Shown: positions 12,001-23,268 of the stretch, piece by piece
How the letters are laid out: every line of letters begins with the position of its first letter
How positions within the stretch are numbered: the stretch's first letter is position 1
Origin: Basidiobolus meristosporus CBS 931.73
Lineage: Eukaryota; Basidiobolomycota; Basidiobolomycetes; Basidiobolales; Basidiobolaceae
Assembly: GCA_002104905.1 (NCBI GenBank)
Contig: MCFE01000612.1
Coordinates: 1-52,960 of the forward strand
Direction of reading: 5' to 3'
Length of the DNA: 52,960 nucleotides
The notes under the pieces: generated by a model
The model's input: the letters and a program-made list of their open reading frames with translations, nothing else
Databases searched by the model: none
Told to the model about the DNA's origin: nothing
Made by a program: the position numbers and the translations under genes

Positions 12001-13770
12001 ATATCTGAAGGAACGAAATCTATGCCAAACCCGGTGACTGGGTCAAGGTTCTCTGGGGGTGCGTTGCTAGACTCTTCTGGGGAGCAGGCTAGGGTAGATG
12101 TACTATATTAGAACGTCCGCGCCTTGGGGGTTGATGAGTTGCTTACGAAGGTTGATTTTGCGGATATGGCGACCAAATAAGTTCCTAAACCAGAACTCGA
12201 CTTTTGGCGTAGTCAGGGTGTATTCCCGCCACTAAAGACAAATGTTTAACATTGGTGAAGCGTAGTCAACCATTTCAGCTAGAGTGGTACTTTGAGCTTT
12301 GTCGCCACGCGTTGGAACTCTTTTTTCACTACACAGGGATCTATCGGACACGAGAAGGACGGTTAGTGATACGGCATGCCGAAGATAAATCAGGTCTCTG
12401 GCCATGCCATCGAAGAACGGTAGCTGGGCAAACTCTTCGCCTAAAGAAAGAGCCTAGCCATATGGTTAGTCAATTCGCGAAGACTGCATCGTGATAGAAC
12501 CTCGAATACTTGAGACCACAAGAAATTACTATTGGCAGCCACAATGTAACTCAGATCCCCTTGAAATCAAATGGCATCAGCTTGCTTGCCAGCACAAGTC
12601 AATGCAGCAAATGGGTTACTTTCTTCCAGGTAAGATATCCACTTGCTGAAGCTCTCTGGAAAATGAATGTGCCATAGAATTAGCAGGGAGCCTGGTTTGA
12701 AGTAGATTGGCAGCAAGTACCATTTTGCTCATATGTTCTGCAGAGCCATCTATAAAAAGTCTCTATAACACATCAGGTTAGGGGAGCTGGCTACTACCAC
12801 AGGCAGTGACAAGTGGCTAAGTGGACCTTTGATGTCTTTGAACAGCCTTTCTGGGTCTTCCTGGACAAAATCGCTAATACAGCATTAAGTTGTGCATCAG
12901 ACAGGATCAACGAAAGGTACCTTACATGATGTATTTTGTGAACCGGGCCTTCCAACAAAACTTGTACCAGGCCTTGGCATAACTTTGAGATGGGCTTTTT
13001 AGCAGGTACCAAGTGTCATCCTGCACAGTAGACTTGATCCAAATGATGGGTTCCTGAGTACTGGTTCCATATCCCCCAATAGAAAATCCACTATACACGC
13101 CCTATGCGTAGGAACTTGGTCAATGACACAGTTGGGCCAACTCACAGTACAGTCTCAACCTTTTGGCACCATATCAAAGGCAGTGAAGGATCAGAGGTAG
13201 AAAACACACCATCAAAGTATACCTCGAAATCGATATCTTCTGTCAGTTCAATGGGCTGCCCCTTTGCATTGTAGAAAGTGAAACTATCCAAATAAAACTC
13301 ATGGTATTTCTTTTGGCTCTCCTCCTCTGCTATGGCAACCGAATAATTTGTCTTAATTCAAATCCATATCGGATCCACCGTGTTAATGCTGCAGAAAGCA
13401 GAATCCATGTATTCATATGACCTACCAGCAGCTGGACAATTTCTTCCTCGCCCTCCCTGGTGATAGCTCGGTTACTTCTCTCAAACGTCGGGACGAGCAC
13501 TCTCACTGCGCCTGTGCTGGTTCTTCTCCTCTTTATGGGTATCTCCACCACCACAGCTTTCCTCAGCGACGCTTCTCTTACGAACCTCCGCTTTAGGCTG
13601 GCAGTAGTTTGCGTGTTTGCAATATTTAGGAAACGACCTGCTGAACCGGCTACATATACCTCCCTCCTACTGAAGGTCACCGCGGTCTTCTCCTGTCGTT
13701 CCGTGAAATTTAGCTCTTTCGCTTTCCCCCATTTCTTCCTAAAAGAAAGCTTTCTCTGTATTCTGCTCAT
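9046..13770 (-). CDS. DNA (cytosine-5) methyltransferase, DIM-2/DNMT1 type
   Basis: Maintains or installs 5-methylcytosine in nuclear DNA; in Neurospora the DIM-2 class silences repeats together with HP1 and H3K9 methylation. The gene is split by many short introns. From the ATG at 13770: a basic N-terminus; an RFTS-like segment (YHEFYLDSFTFYNAKG, ELTEDIDFEVYFDG, about 13320-13190); a first BAH-like domain (PIKVGDIVELHRHKF, about 11935-11740); a second (REYRVGDTLLLRP, about 11370, to GRFCHVEY); then the catalytic domain. Its motifs appear in order: I LRVLDLFCGGGSFGRGL (about 10885), IV GNPCQGFSSLN with the catalytic Cys (about 10510), VI VLLENVR (about 10390), VIII PQNRVRFFLWAA (about 10180), IX LSVREVARAQG (about 9340), X IGNSVPRSLAFALG (about 9100). 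The last introns were placed by eye and keep frame. All key residues are present, so it looks functional. The N-terminal exons are least certain. Confidence 0.9.
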
Positions 13771-13781
13771 AAGATAACGCG

Positions 13782-13898
13782 CTATTCGATTATTGCTTTA
13801 CAAGGTTCTAAACGACCATCCATGTGGATGCTGATATAGCAGTCATCAACGAGGACGTAACCCATCTTGAGTAGCGGTTTGGGCTGATCACTTGACAT
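13782..13898 (-). other. Small ORF just upstream of the methyltransferase start
   Basis: An ATG at 13898 opens 38 codons (MSSDQPKPLLKMGYVLVDDC and onward) that read like protein but end in TAG 11 bases before the methyltransferase ATG. It could be an upstream ORF controlling translation, or a first exon whose splice to the next exon I could not make in frame. Confidence 0.35.
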
Positions 13899-15183
13899 GG
13901 TTTCAGAGCATGTTAGATTGGAGGCTGGTCATTTGGTGATTGCCAAAGCCTGAATAAGGAGAAACATATCTTAATGACTCTTTTAACCAACTTCCCCCGC
14001 AAGAACCTCGGATCGAAAAACGATTGAAACCAGATGAGCGAAATTTACCATTGCCCTAGGAGGTGACGCAACTGTGGTTCATAGCTGTTGAAGCGTGCTG
14101 TTACTCTATGGCAGCCAGAGCGGCCCTTTTGAGAGGATAGGTTAGCCTATATATGGCTTGCCATTAGCAATTCCAAACCACACCCCATTAGGTGGCTGAG
14201 GTTATTGGCTGTAGACACGTACGCATGATACCATTTTACCGATAGCCAGGTACAAATGTACTACAAAACCAGCCATTCTTTTTTGCCGAATGCATTCCAT
14301 TAGATACATATGCCATGAACTATATTAGATGCATCTTCAGATCTAATTTCCCTTCAAGCTTCAGCAGCTTTTCTCCATATTCAGTCCCAAACCGGCCTTC
14401 ACCAATCAGAGATGCGTCACTATCTGATCTTAGTGAAGTTGTTATCAGATTGTCGCCAAAATTATCTGATCTATTAGGTGTGGTGAACATCACGGATTTT
14501 GTGTGGCACCATCAGAGGAATGGAGTTGGAGCTATGGACGTCTCGTTGAGGAATGCTTTGTTCTGACCGTTTTCCCGAGTTCTCCTCTGGTGCTTGTTTT
14601 TTTCCGTGCGAAGTCAGCGTGGAGGGACAAGGCGGGGAACCTGACTAGAGGAGTGTTCACCGTGTTTGCAGGCTCTATGCGTGCGAACCTTTGGCCCTGT
14701 CTAACTACACCGCGTTCAACACATTGGGTCGTAAACTACGTCAAGTACTCATGCATGGTACCAGATATAGGTGAATTAGTAATCTGTACACTGAGGAGTA
14801 CCAAGTCCAATCTCAATTGGAGTAATCCGAGTTAGGGCAAGTTTCCCCAAAAGTCAACTTGGCAGCGATATTCAGAGTTGCTAGTCCATCAATTGGCTTT
14901 TTCTAGTCCCCGTGAAACCATATTTCAGGACGGATCCCAAAACAAGATCGGCCCATGATCGACTTTCATCCCTAGGCATCGAATTCCTAGACCACAATAC
15001 CAGGGACATAATATGATCGGACTAGACTATGGCAAATCTATTTCTGAGTTCTAGAAGCACCCTGGGGCACGTGATTGGATCCGCGATTACAATCAAGGCA
15101 GTATTTCCCGTATAAATATCTGGGCAAGAGGTATAGTGCCAAGTTCAAAATCGCTCTTCTAAAAAATTTGTCTCCAATCCCAA
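13899..15183. other. Divergent intergenic region
   Basis: Separates the methyltransferase (-) and siderophore synthetase (+) starts. A TATA-like motif (GTATAAATATC) lies at about 15109-15119, some 65-75 bases before the synthetase ATG. Open frames here show no family resemblance. Confidence 0.5.
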
Positions 15184-17188
15184 ATGGCTTCCCGAATCGC
15201 TTTTAATTATTCTCCGATTTTACATCACTCTAATATAAAAATGGAAAAAACCGGCTATCGGAACAACGACCTCCTCAAGGGCTCACTCCCAGGTAGCTTG
15301 AAGCAAAAGGCATATTTCGCCACCTTTTCTCGCCTGGTCGCTTGTCTGGTCAACGAGAAGCTTGTTCACTCCCGTCTAATCAATGCCCAGGCTTTGGGGG
15401 ATGCTGAGCACGAGTGGTGGTGTGTCATCTCAAACACTGACCTTGAAGCTGAGGATGACGAGATTTTGATGAAGCAGACTGGCACATTCATGCTTCCGCT
15501 GATGCATCTCCCTATTGTCGATCACTCCGTAGGAGTCAGCTTCATGGATCCCATGGATTGCGACTATCCAGCTTACATCGTACAGTCTATTTCTGATGAG
15601 GTATTGGGCGACAACCATTGGCTTGTTGAGAAACCTCTCTCTAACCCACAGGTTTTCAGATCGTGAATCTTGCTGTAGAGATTGATCCATGTGTATTGCT
15701 TAGGCAAATGGGAAAATGGAGAGATATTGATCAGGGTTTGATCGAGTCGATATGTGGTGAGCTGGCCAGCTCTGTCAAGCATACGGAGCATGCTTATCGC
15801 ACCAGAAAGCCCATTCCTTCTTGGAATTCCTCCAGTATCGCATGGGAACAGAGCATTGTGGAAGGCCATGCAACACACCCTGTAAGCTTCCGTGCTTCTA
15901 AACATGCTGCTTTTAGTATTGTCTGACTTTTTTGTTCTACGGATTCCAGATGCACAAGGCGAGGTTTGCTGTCCGTCCTCTTCCACCGCTCTCTTGGGAA
16001 GCCGATCTTTCAGCCCCAAACATTTGCTTTGTGGCCGTACCCCGTCAAAGGGTGATAATCCGTGGAGAGTTCGAACGTCTCATCAAACCTGCATTGTCTG
16101 CCATGACCGAAGAGGACCACAGCTTGTATGATCCTGAGGAAGATGTGATAATCCCTGTTCACGAATTGCAGCTCCCCAACGTTTTCGACAAGTTTCCTTT
16201 CGCCAAGTTGCTTTCTATTCGACAGCCAGCCAAGGCTTTGGCTGCTCTTCGTACTGTCTTCCTCGATGCGCTTCCCAAGCTTAACCTGAAGCTTTCCATT
16301 GGCATCAAAGTAAGCTCCTCCATGCGCACAATCACCCCTTGGACTACCTATCTAGGGCCGACCCTTCGCCCAGTTATCGATCAGGTCATTGAGGACAAGC
16401 AAATTCTCAAAATAGCTGATGAGCTAGCCAGTGTGGTGATTCGACACGACGATACAGATATCGCCAAACATTTAAGTTGTATAGTCCGCCAAGATACCGA
16501 CTCTTTGCTTGAGGGGACCAATGAAAAAGCAATCATCTGCTGCTCATTAGTTGAACGCGATGCCGATGGCCAGAGTTACGTAATCAAGGTGTTCGATCTA
16601 GACACACATGAGAAACGCCTAGAGTTCTTCAGATCGTATGCCGAGCTCTATCTTCGCTGCTTTGTGCGCCCTGTGGTTCAGCATGGATTTAGTTTTGAGG
16701 CCCATGGACAAAACGTGATCGCTAGATTCGACTCGATCACTCGTAAACTCGTAGGGTTCATTGTGCGCGATTTTGGAGGGATCAAGGTCCACCAGGAGAC
16801 CCTTGAGAAGTCGACCGGAATGCGGATGGATGTGCTGCCCAATGGTTGCGTGGAGGCCGACAACATTGAGGATGTCTACCATGTCGCCTTCCATACCATG
16901 TTCAACTGCCACATCCACCGACTGATCCGCGCCCTGGATCTTCACTACTCTGGAGAAGGATGGAGCATTGTTCGTGGCATACTAACCCAGCTGATCCCCA
17001 AAGACTCGCTTCTATACAAGGTTTGGCTCGAGGAGCCAGAGGTGGATCTCAAATGCTTTATCCAAATGAAGCTCGGAGGGCTGTATCGAGACTATATTTA
17101 TTGCAAGGTTCCCAACATTCTTCTCTACCAAAATGAACGCCAGCCAGGGAGACGTTGTAGATCCCCCTCACCTCCTGCAGACCGCTAA
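15184..17188 (+). CDS. NRPS-independent (IucA/IucC family) siderophore synthetase
   Basis: Enzymes of this family use ATP to join a carboxylate such as citrate to an amine or alcohol, making siderophores; fungal examples make rhizoferrin-type compounds. Three exons (15184-15600, 15660-15881, 15950-17188) give 625 residues, with both introns canonical and in phase. The ATP/substrate-binding signature EGHATHPMHKARF spans the second splice. The C-terminal ferric-reductase-like transporter-type half has HGFSFEAHGQNVIARF and IVRDFGGIKVHQE, where the His/Gln and Arg residues are the family's active-site positions. The end is Arg/Pro/Ser-rich. No transporter or oxidoreductase gene lies beside it, so this is a lone biosynthetic gene here. 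The substrate cannot be deduced from sequence alone. Confidence 0.9.
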
Positions 17189-19007
17189 TGTACCATTAGA
17201 GTTTAAGATTAATAACATGTATAGTTAATTGGCTGAGAAATCGGTCATTCATAGATACTTGAAGTCAATTATAAATATGATCCTGGGCTCATCAATACAA
17301 CGCCAACTTCTCACTTGGACTTCATGCCTGTTTGTGTGCTGGCGCTGCCGACCGGGGAGTAGGGAGGAGCTGTGTGCGCAGGCTTTTCTGCCAACTGGGA
17401 ATGAGGACATTGCGGCATATGCCCATTTACACCGATCGGGATATTACTCACTATCCTTGCCAGAATGTCGGATTGGATAGAAGTGTTCTTTGGAAATTCT
17501 AAATCAAGATTTCTATGGATTTAGCATGCAGATTTGGCATTGTTTCCATTTAGGCTTGGTTTGAGCAATCAATGGATCTAGAGATTAGCAAATCCACACA
17601 ATCCGGTGCGGATCTCATGACACCCACTTTCGCCGCAATCCACGGCATCCATTCTCAACATTCTATTTCCATTGTATGATTGCCCCATATTACTTCTTCA
17701 AGCGTATTATTTTCGGCCGCTTCCCAGATAGATTGTTTTATGAGCGTTGCAGGGCTCAATGGCCAAACGCGTACATATGGGGACAAGATAGCTGGGTGGT
17801 CAACACACACGTTGTCTTCTCATGCGGCTACCCTAACAGCCTCCAGATCAAATCTTCATTCCTTCAAACATCAGCCCAGCATAGTCAAGGTAGGAAGAAG
17901 AAAATTCCTGCGCTTTCCTCGGGCTCTGTATAGATACAACAGTGCAGAGCTACTTAAGAATAATCAGTATCCAGTTGGATGGCTGCTGGGGAGCTTTGAT
18001 TCAAGATGGCTAGTTGAGTGCGAGCTTGTATGGAAGACTTGGCACCCAATTCCGTTATCAGCATTTTGTCCTATTGGTCGGCTACGGTGCATGCTGCTTA
18101 TGTCGTTGGCTATGCTAGTCCAGCAGCACAGGTCTCAGGATAAGGTTAAGCCTGTCAAACGCGGATAGTCTGTCCTATGGGAGGGAGCTAGCGTCAATGC
18201 CACTTGGCTATCCACTCCCATCCGCATTCAACACCAGATGGCTTATCGCGGCACACCTTGGCGATTAGGTTGGCACAAAGCCTTTAGGCCATTAGCGGAT
18301 GCGCAGCGGATAGGCTCCAGCTAAAAAAGTTGACCCCGGATTCCGTGTCTTGCGTGTAGAGACGCGCAACTTGCAATGCCTGCATGTATCCACCTTGGAT
18401 CATCATCCCTCGCTAGTTTATCTGGGAAAGTCCCCTTGGATTCACTAGACTAGAGTGGCCGCGACCAGCATCGTGAACTGTTGGATTGTTGCAGCCAACA
18501 ATAGGATTTAGACAACGGAAGTAAACAAAGAGCTATCACATTGAATGCTAAATCGCAAACCACCCACTCCGTGACTGTTGGCAATAGTATAATGGAGAAC
18601 AGACATCAGTGTCCACCCATGGACAACCCCCACTTGGACAAATTTGCAAAGACATAGAACACCCCGGTGTGCACCAGTCTGGCAGTTGAAAAATGAGGCG
18701 CATAAATGCGGCCATGGCGACGGTGACTGAGAGAACGGCTCATTTGATCAAATCGAGGGGCAAAAAAAAAACGGATTACTAAGAATCTTAGTAAAACGAC
18801 TGTGGATAAAGAAAAAAAATTCAGTCCGCTTGGAAATTATTGAGGTGAATTACTTAATATGGGAATCGAGAGGAAAACTTATACAATCCTCTTGGTTACT
18901 AATTCCTTTTGGCGGGACTTTTTAAGAAATTTTCACTGGTCACTCTCTTCTCCGGTATCGTTGTTCTTTGTTTTTCTGTAGCTCTACACATACCATAGTA
19001 TTTTTTA
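17189..19007. other. Long intergenic region
   Basis: About 1.8 kb between two plus-strand genes. Overlapping plus-strand frames at 17676-18168 lack ATG support and similarity to known proteins, so they are not called. The last 250 bases are A/T-rich and probably hold the LSG1 promoter. Confidence 0.5.
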
Positions 19008-21575
19008 ATGCCGCCAAAGTCAAAGAAGTTGGGAAACCTGGGAAAGGCGATTATCAGGGATCGTTTCAAGGGAAACACCCGTCCCAGAGATGATGCTACT
19101 ACCATGGTATTTTTTATTCTTTTTACCCAGAAGAATTGTTCTTGAGCAAAGTCTAAATTGCTCCACGCATAGCACACCACCGATTTGGATGACGGGCCAA
19201 AGTGGACCAAAATGCAATCCATCACCGAAGAAGGCGATCTCGATGCTTTCCTAAGAACCGCCCAACTGGCCGGAACCGAATTTACTGCTGGTTAGATCGT
19301 CTCTTTACCAACTCTATTTGGCCCTTGCCTAAACGTCATATATATCTATAGAGAAGTTGAACATCAAAGTAGTCACCAACGATTACCAAAACCCATTCTT
19401 ACTTAGCCCCGATAAGGAGCAAGAAACCTTGCAAAAGCAGGAAGAGAACAGGGAGAGGCTGACTGTCCCTAGAAGGTAGCCTGGTCCTTTTGCACACTGA
19501 TCAACTGGCTTTATGCTTACCTGCGGTTAACTTCATACAGACCTCACTGGGACAAATCCACTACCGCGGAACAATTACAACGCGACGAAAGAGAGTCCTT
19601 CCTGGATTGGAGAAGAGATCTAGCAATGTAAGATTCAGGTCTCATCCATGTCGCAGCCTTGTTCCTAATCCATTTGTGTGTCGTAGGTTGCAAGAAAACC
19701 ACGGACTTCTTCTCACTCCCTTCGAGAGGAATATCGAAGTTTGGCGCCAATTGTGGCGAGTCATCGAACGTTCCGACCTGGTCGTTCAAATTGTAGACGC
19801 CAGAAATCCCTCGTTCTTCAGATCCACAGATTTGGAAAAGTACGTCAACGAAGTGGATCCTACCAAGAAAAACTTGCTTCTCATCAACAAAGCTGATATG
19901 TTGACCGCGAGACAAAGGTAATTTGGGCGACTAATCAACCCTGCGTTTCGTGGATTTTAACCAATTGAACCTGCATAGAACCTTGTGGGCCGATTACTTC
20001 GACTCCGAGAACATTCATTACACCTTCTTCTCTGCCGCTCTTGCAAACAAGAAGCTTGAGGAAGAAGAGAGAGAAAGAGAAGAACTTGAGGAGAAAATGC
20101 TTCGTGCTCAGCTGTCCAACAGATTAGACGAAGAAGACGAAAGCGAAGAGGAGGACGAAGAAGAAGAAGAGGAGGCCAGGAAGCAGTCCGATGAAGAGGA
20201 GGAGGAGGATGAAGAAGAGGAGGAAATGTATGTATTCAGCGTTGCAGATTAAAACATCCATTCACTAACAGTGGTCTAGCAAAGGAAAGCCTTATATCCA
20301 TAAACACTATGAATCTCTTGATAACGAAGACGAGAGAATTCGAATCCGTTCCGCATCGGACCTGTTGGAGTTGTTCGAAACCGAGTGCCCCATCGTTGAA
20401 GGTTTGTAGGCTGCATATCGGACCGCGCTGGCTGGACACTGACGCCAAGATAACATATCCATAGGAAGAGTTGACGGTCAAGGCAAGCCTCGCAAGGCCA
20501 ACATCGGTTTGGTAGGCTACCCTAACGTCGGTAAAAGTTCTACCATCAACGCCTTAGCAGGCGAAAAGAAGGTGGCGGTTGGTGCCACCCCCGGAAAGAC
20601 CAAGCATTTCCAGGTAAATCCCTCTAGTTCTAGTCTCACCGAGGCATGTATTCACATCATTCTATAGACCATTCACCTGAGCGATACCATTCTTCTGTGC
20701 GATTGCCCTGGTCTTGTTTTCCCTTCGTTCGCTACCACCCAAGCTGACATGGTTTGTAACGGTGTTCTCCCCATCGATCAAATGCGCGAATACACAGGAC
20801 CAGCTGCATTGATCGCCCAACGTATTCCCAAGTGGTACATCGAGGCCACCTATGGTATTCATATCAAGACCAAGCCCAAAGAAGAGGGTGGATCTGGTGT
20901 CCCAACTGGCGAAGAGTTGCTAATTGCCTTTGCGCTCGCTCGTGGCTATACCAAATCTAGCCAGGGTAATCCTGATGAGTCGAAGGCAGCCCGTTTCATC
21001 TTCAAGGATTATGTTAACGTGAGTCTGGTCAACGCCTACGACTTATCTCAAGAAATCCATCCTAACCTTCTGTTCGTGATGTCTAGGGAAAACTCTTGTA
21101 CAATCACCCACCACCCACCGGAATCGAGTCCAGCGAATTCAACACCGAAATCTACGATCCCAAAAAGTTCGACCGCAGAAAGAAGTTCACCGCTGTTGCC
21201 GCTGCCGTTGCCGTGGCCGGGGTATGTTGTTTTGCTCCCGTGTTATTGAGAATCGGCTGCTAACTGAGGTTTCCGTAGGGAGACGAGCAAGACACTGAGA
21301 CAATCAAAGCTGTGGCCCCTGCCGGATCTACATCCTCTGCTTTAGATACTAACTTCTTTCACAAAACTCACACTGGACCCCAGGTGATTGGAAAGTTTGC
21401 CAAGGAGAATTTCAACCGTGTCAAACTCTATCCTCACCAACAGATGGTTGCCAACGACGGCAGCGTTATTAGCAGACGTGGACAAGCTCCTCCAGAAGAC
21501 ACTGGCAAGAAATCCCACAAGAAGGGGAAGAAGCATGTCAAAGTTCGCAATCGCATGGGTTATGACATCGCTTAA
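19008..21575 (+). CDS. LSG1: Large-subunit GTPase LSG1 (60S ribosome maturation)
   Basis: A cytoplasmic circularly permuted GTPase that releases the export adaptor Nmd3 from pre-60S subunits. The ATG at 19008 gives [20 protein letters not shown], the conserved N-terminus. The following exons (19173-19290, 19352-19475 and later) yield [28 protein letters not shown] and [21 protein letters not shown] motifs appear in permuted order: G4 LLINKADML (about 19885), then G1 [14 protein letters not shown] (about 20515), G2 [12 protein letters not shown] and G3 [11 protein letters not shown] (about 20700). A long acidic Glu/Asp run (about 20050-20225) sits between G4 and G1, as in other family members. 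The C-terminus is Lys-rich and ends RNRMGYDIA. Seven or more introns are inferred and all look canonical. Confidence 0.95.
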
Positions 21576-23268
21576 AATTGCACTCCATCAAGTTTATTAT
21601 ATATTTGACTTTTGTTTAATTTTATATAAAGATTATGTAATCCAAGAATGACCCCTTTTCACCAACAAGAAACATTCACGCATCAGAGTGGAATGAAACA
21701 AGGTTGGCTTGAGCATTGTGTCCAACAGCACTTGTACTCGAGGGAGGCGTGTGGATCAGCAGCCAATCCTTCCTGTTCAACCCATAGGGTCCTGGTACTG
21801 TCCATCCTAATGGGGCACATTATGCCATCACCGGATCGCATGCGATCTACACAAAGGCTAAACCATTATGGCTGATCCAAGTGAAATCTGAAGCACAGAC
21901 ACCATCCCTTCGTCCTAGGCGTTGGCAAGTCTTTGACAGCTCAATATGTACCCAATGTAAGCCAATCCATACTAGCACATGGCTCCAGGATCCCCTGATC
22001 CTACGCATTCTGCCAGTTAGCCCGCCAGCTCTCTATATCCAACACCCAGAAGCCACAATTGCGAGGGAACCAGACTGGGGTACAAACGGCGAGGAATACC
22101 CTGACCATGCACAGCCATGCAGGGTCGCAAGACCTTAGACTCACCACAAAGCGCAAGTGTGGGTATTGGATAGGCCCTGTCGCCGACTGACTGTGAGTTG
22201 CTTCACCAGCACTGATCCATGAATGGCTAATCATACCGAGACCGGCCCTGCCGGATACCGACCGCTCATGTGCCAATTTCCTAAGTACAGGGGCTGAAAG
22301 CATAAGCCACCTCTCTTGCCACATAGGTCGCACACCCCCTTATCGGGCGCCATCATGGGGATAGATGGCAGTCAGGTGATAACGGCGTGTCATCAGGCTA
22401 CAGTCTGTTTGATGGGCGCAGGTCCAATGAATTGGCACCCATCAAACATGCATGCCAGGGCCTTCGATGGTAAACATAATAGGGAAGTGGAGTTCCATTA
22501 AATTAAAATGGGATTCATACTTTCCTCCTCGCAGCAAGCGCACTCACGTGGCTGCATTGAAACAGGGTGCCACGAATCAGCATTCCGCCGGGATTTCCTT
22601 TTAGGTCATACCACAGTATGTATCACATATTTTGATCACTCCAACTTGATTTGACTGCTAGCCAGTTCCGTGAATCAATGTTAGATGATTGAACGCGTTG
22701 GGGCTACACATCATCGGCTGATTAAAATACTTTTCCCTTTAATTGATTTCTCTCTTCTGACTCAGACTTCCAATTTTATTCTTCCTTTCTCCCTTTAATA
22801 AGGTTTTCGACTCGCCAGCAGCTCTCACATTATATATACACTATTTTGCAATTTCTTTTTGACTTAATTTCTACTTCTGGTTGTCGTCATTCGAATTCTA
22901 TTCTGTTTCAACTATAATATCCGCATTAATAATATTTACTAGCTCTCTCTCAAAGTAAGTCCCGATATATTGCCATTTAATCGATTTCTAAAGTACTCTA
23001 TTCGATACATGTCGTGTATACTCATGGCTTCACCCACTTGTGTTCCCTCACCTTTTCTGCGTTGTATTCACCTTTCTTGCTTCCGAGTCGAACTCCATGC
23101 ACTTCACAGAGTCTCGACCCCTTTCTTGTTTTATGCGTATTTACGTGGAGTTGCTTTGAGACCAATGATTTATGGCTTTTTTTCTTAGGATTTGGCCAAA
23201 CAAATAGGTTCGCGCTCACTCCATTTGACCCCCAACACTCGTCAACTTCGTTTTTCGTTACGAGGGAT
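21576..23268. promoter_or_regulatory. Upstream region of the HMG-box gene with probable 5'-UTR intron
   Basis: Between LSG1 and the HMG gene. A stretch with CAAAG|GTAAGT-like donor context (donor GTAAGT at 22955) and a pyrimidine-rich acceptor TTTTTTTCTTAG (ending 23188) suggests a 234-base leader intron. A TATATATA motif at about 22832 lies upstream of it. The rest shows no gene. Confidence 0.4.

Noticed and set aside
17676-18168. Overlapping plus-strand ORFs of 85 and 162 codons
   Set aside because: Composition is unlike protein, frames overlap, and no start, splice pattern or family was seen.
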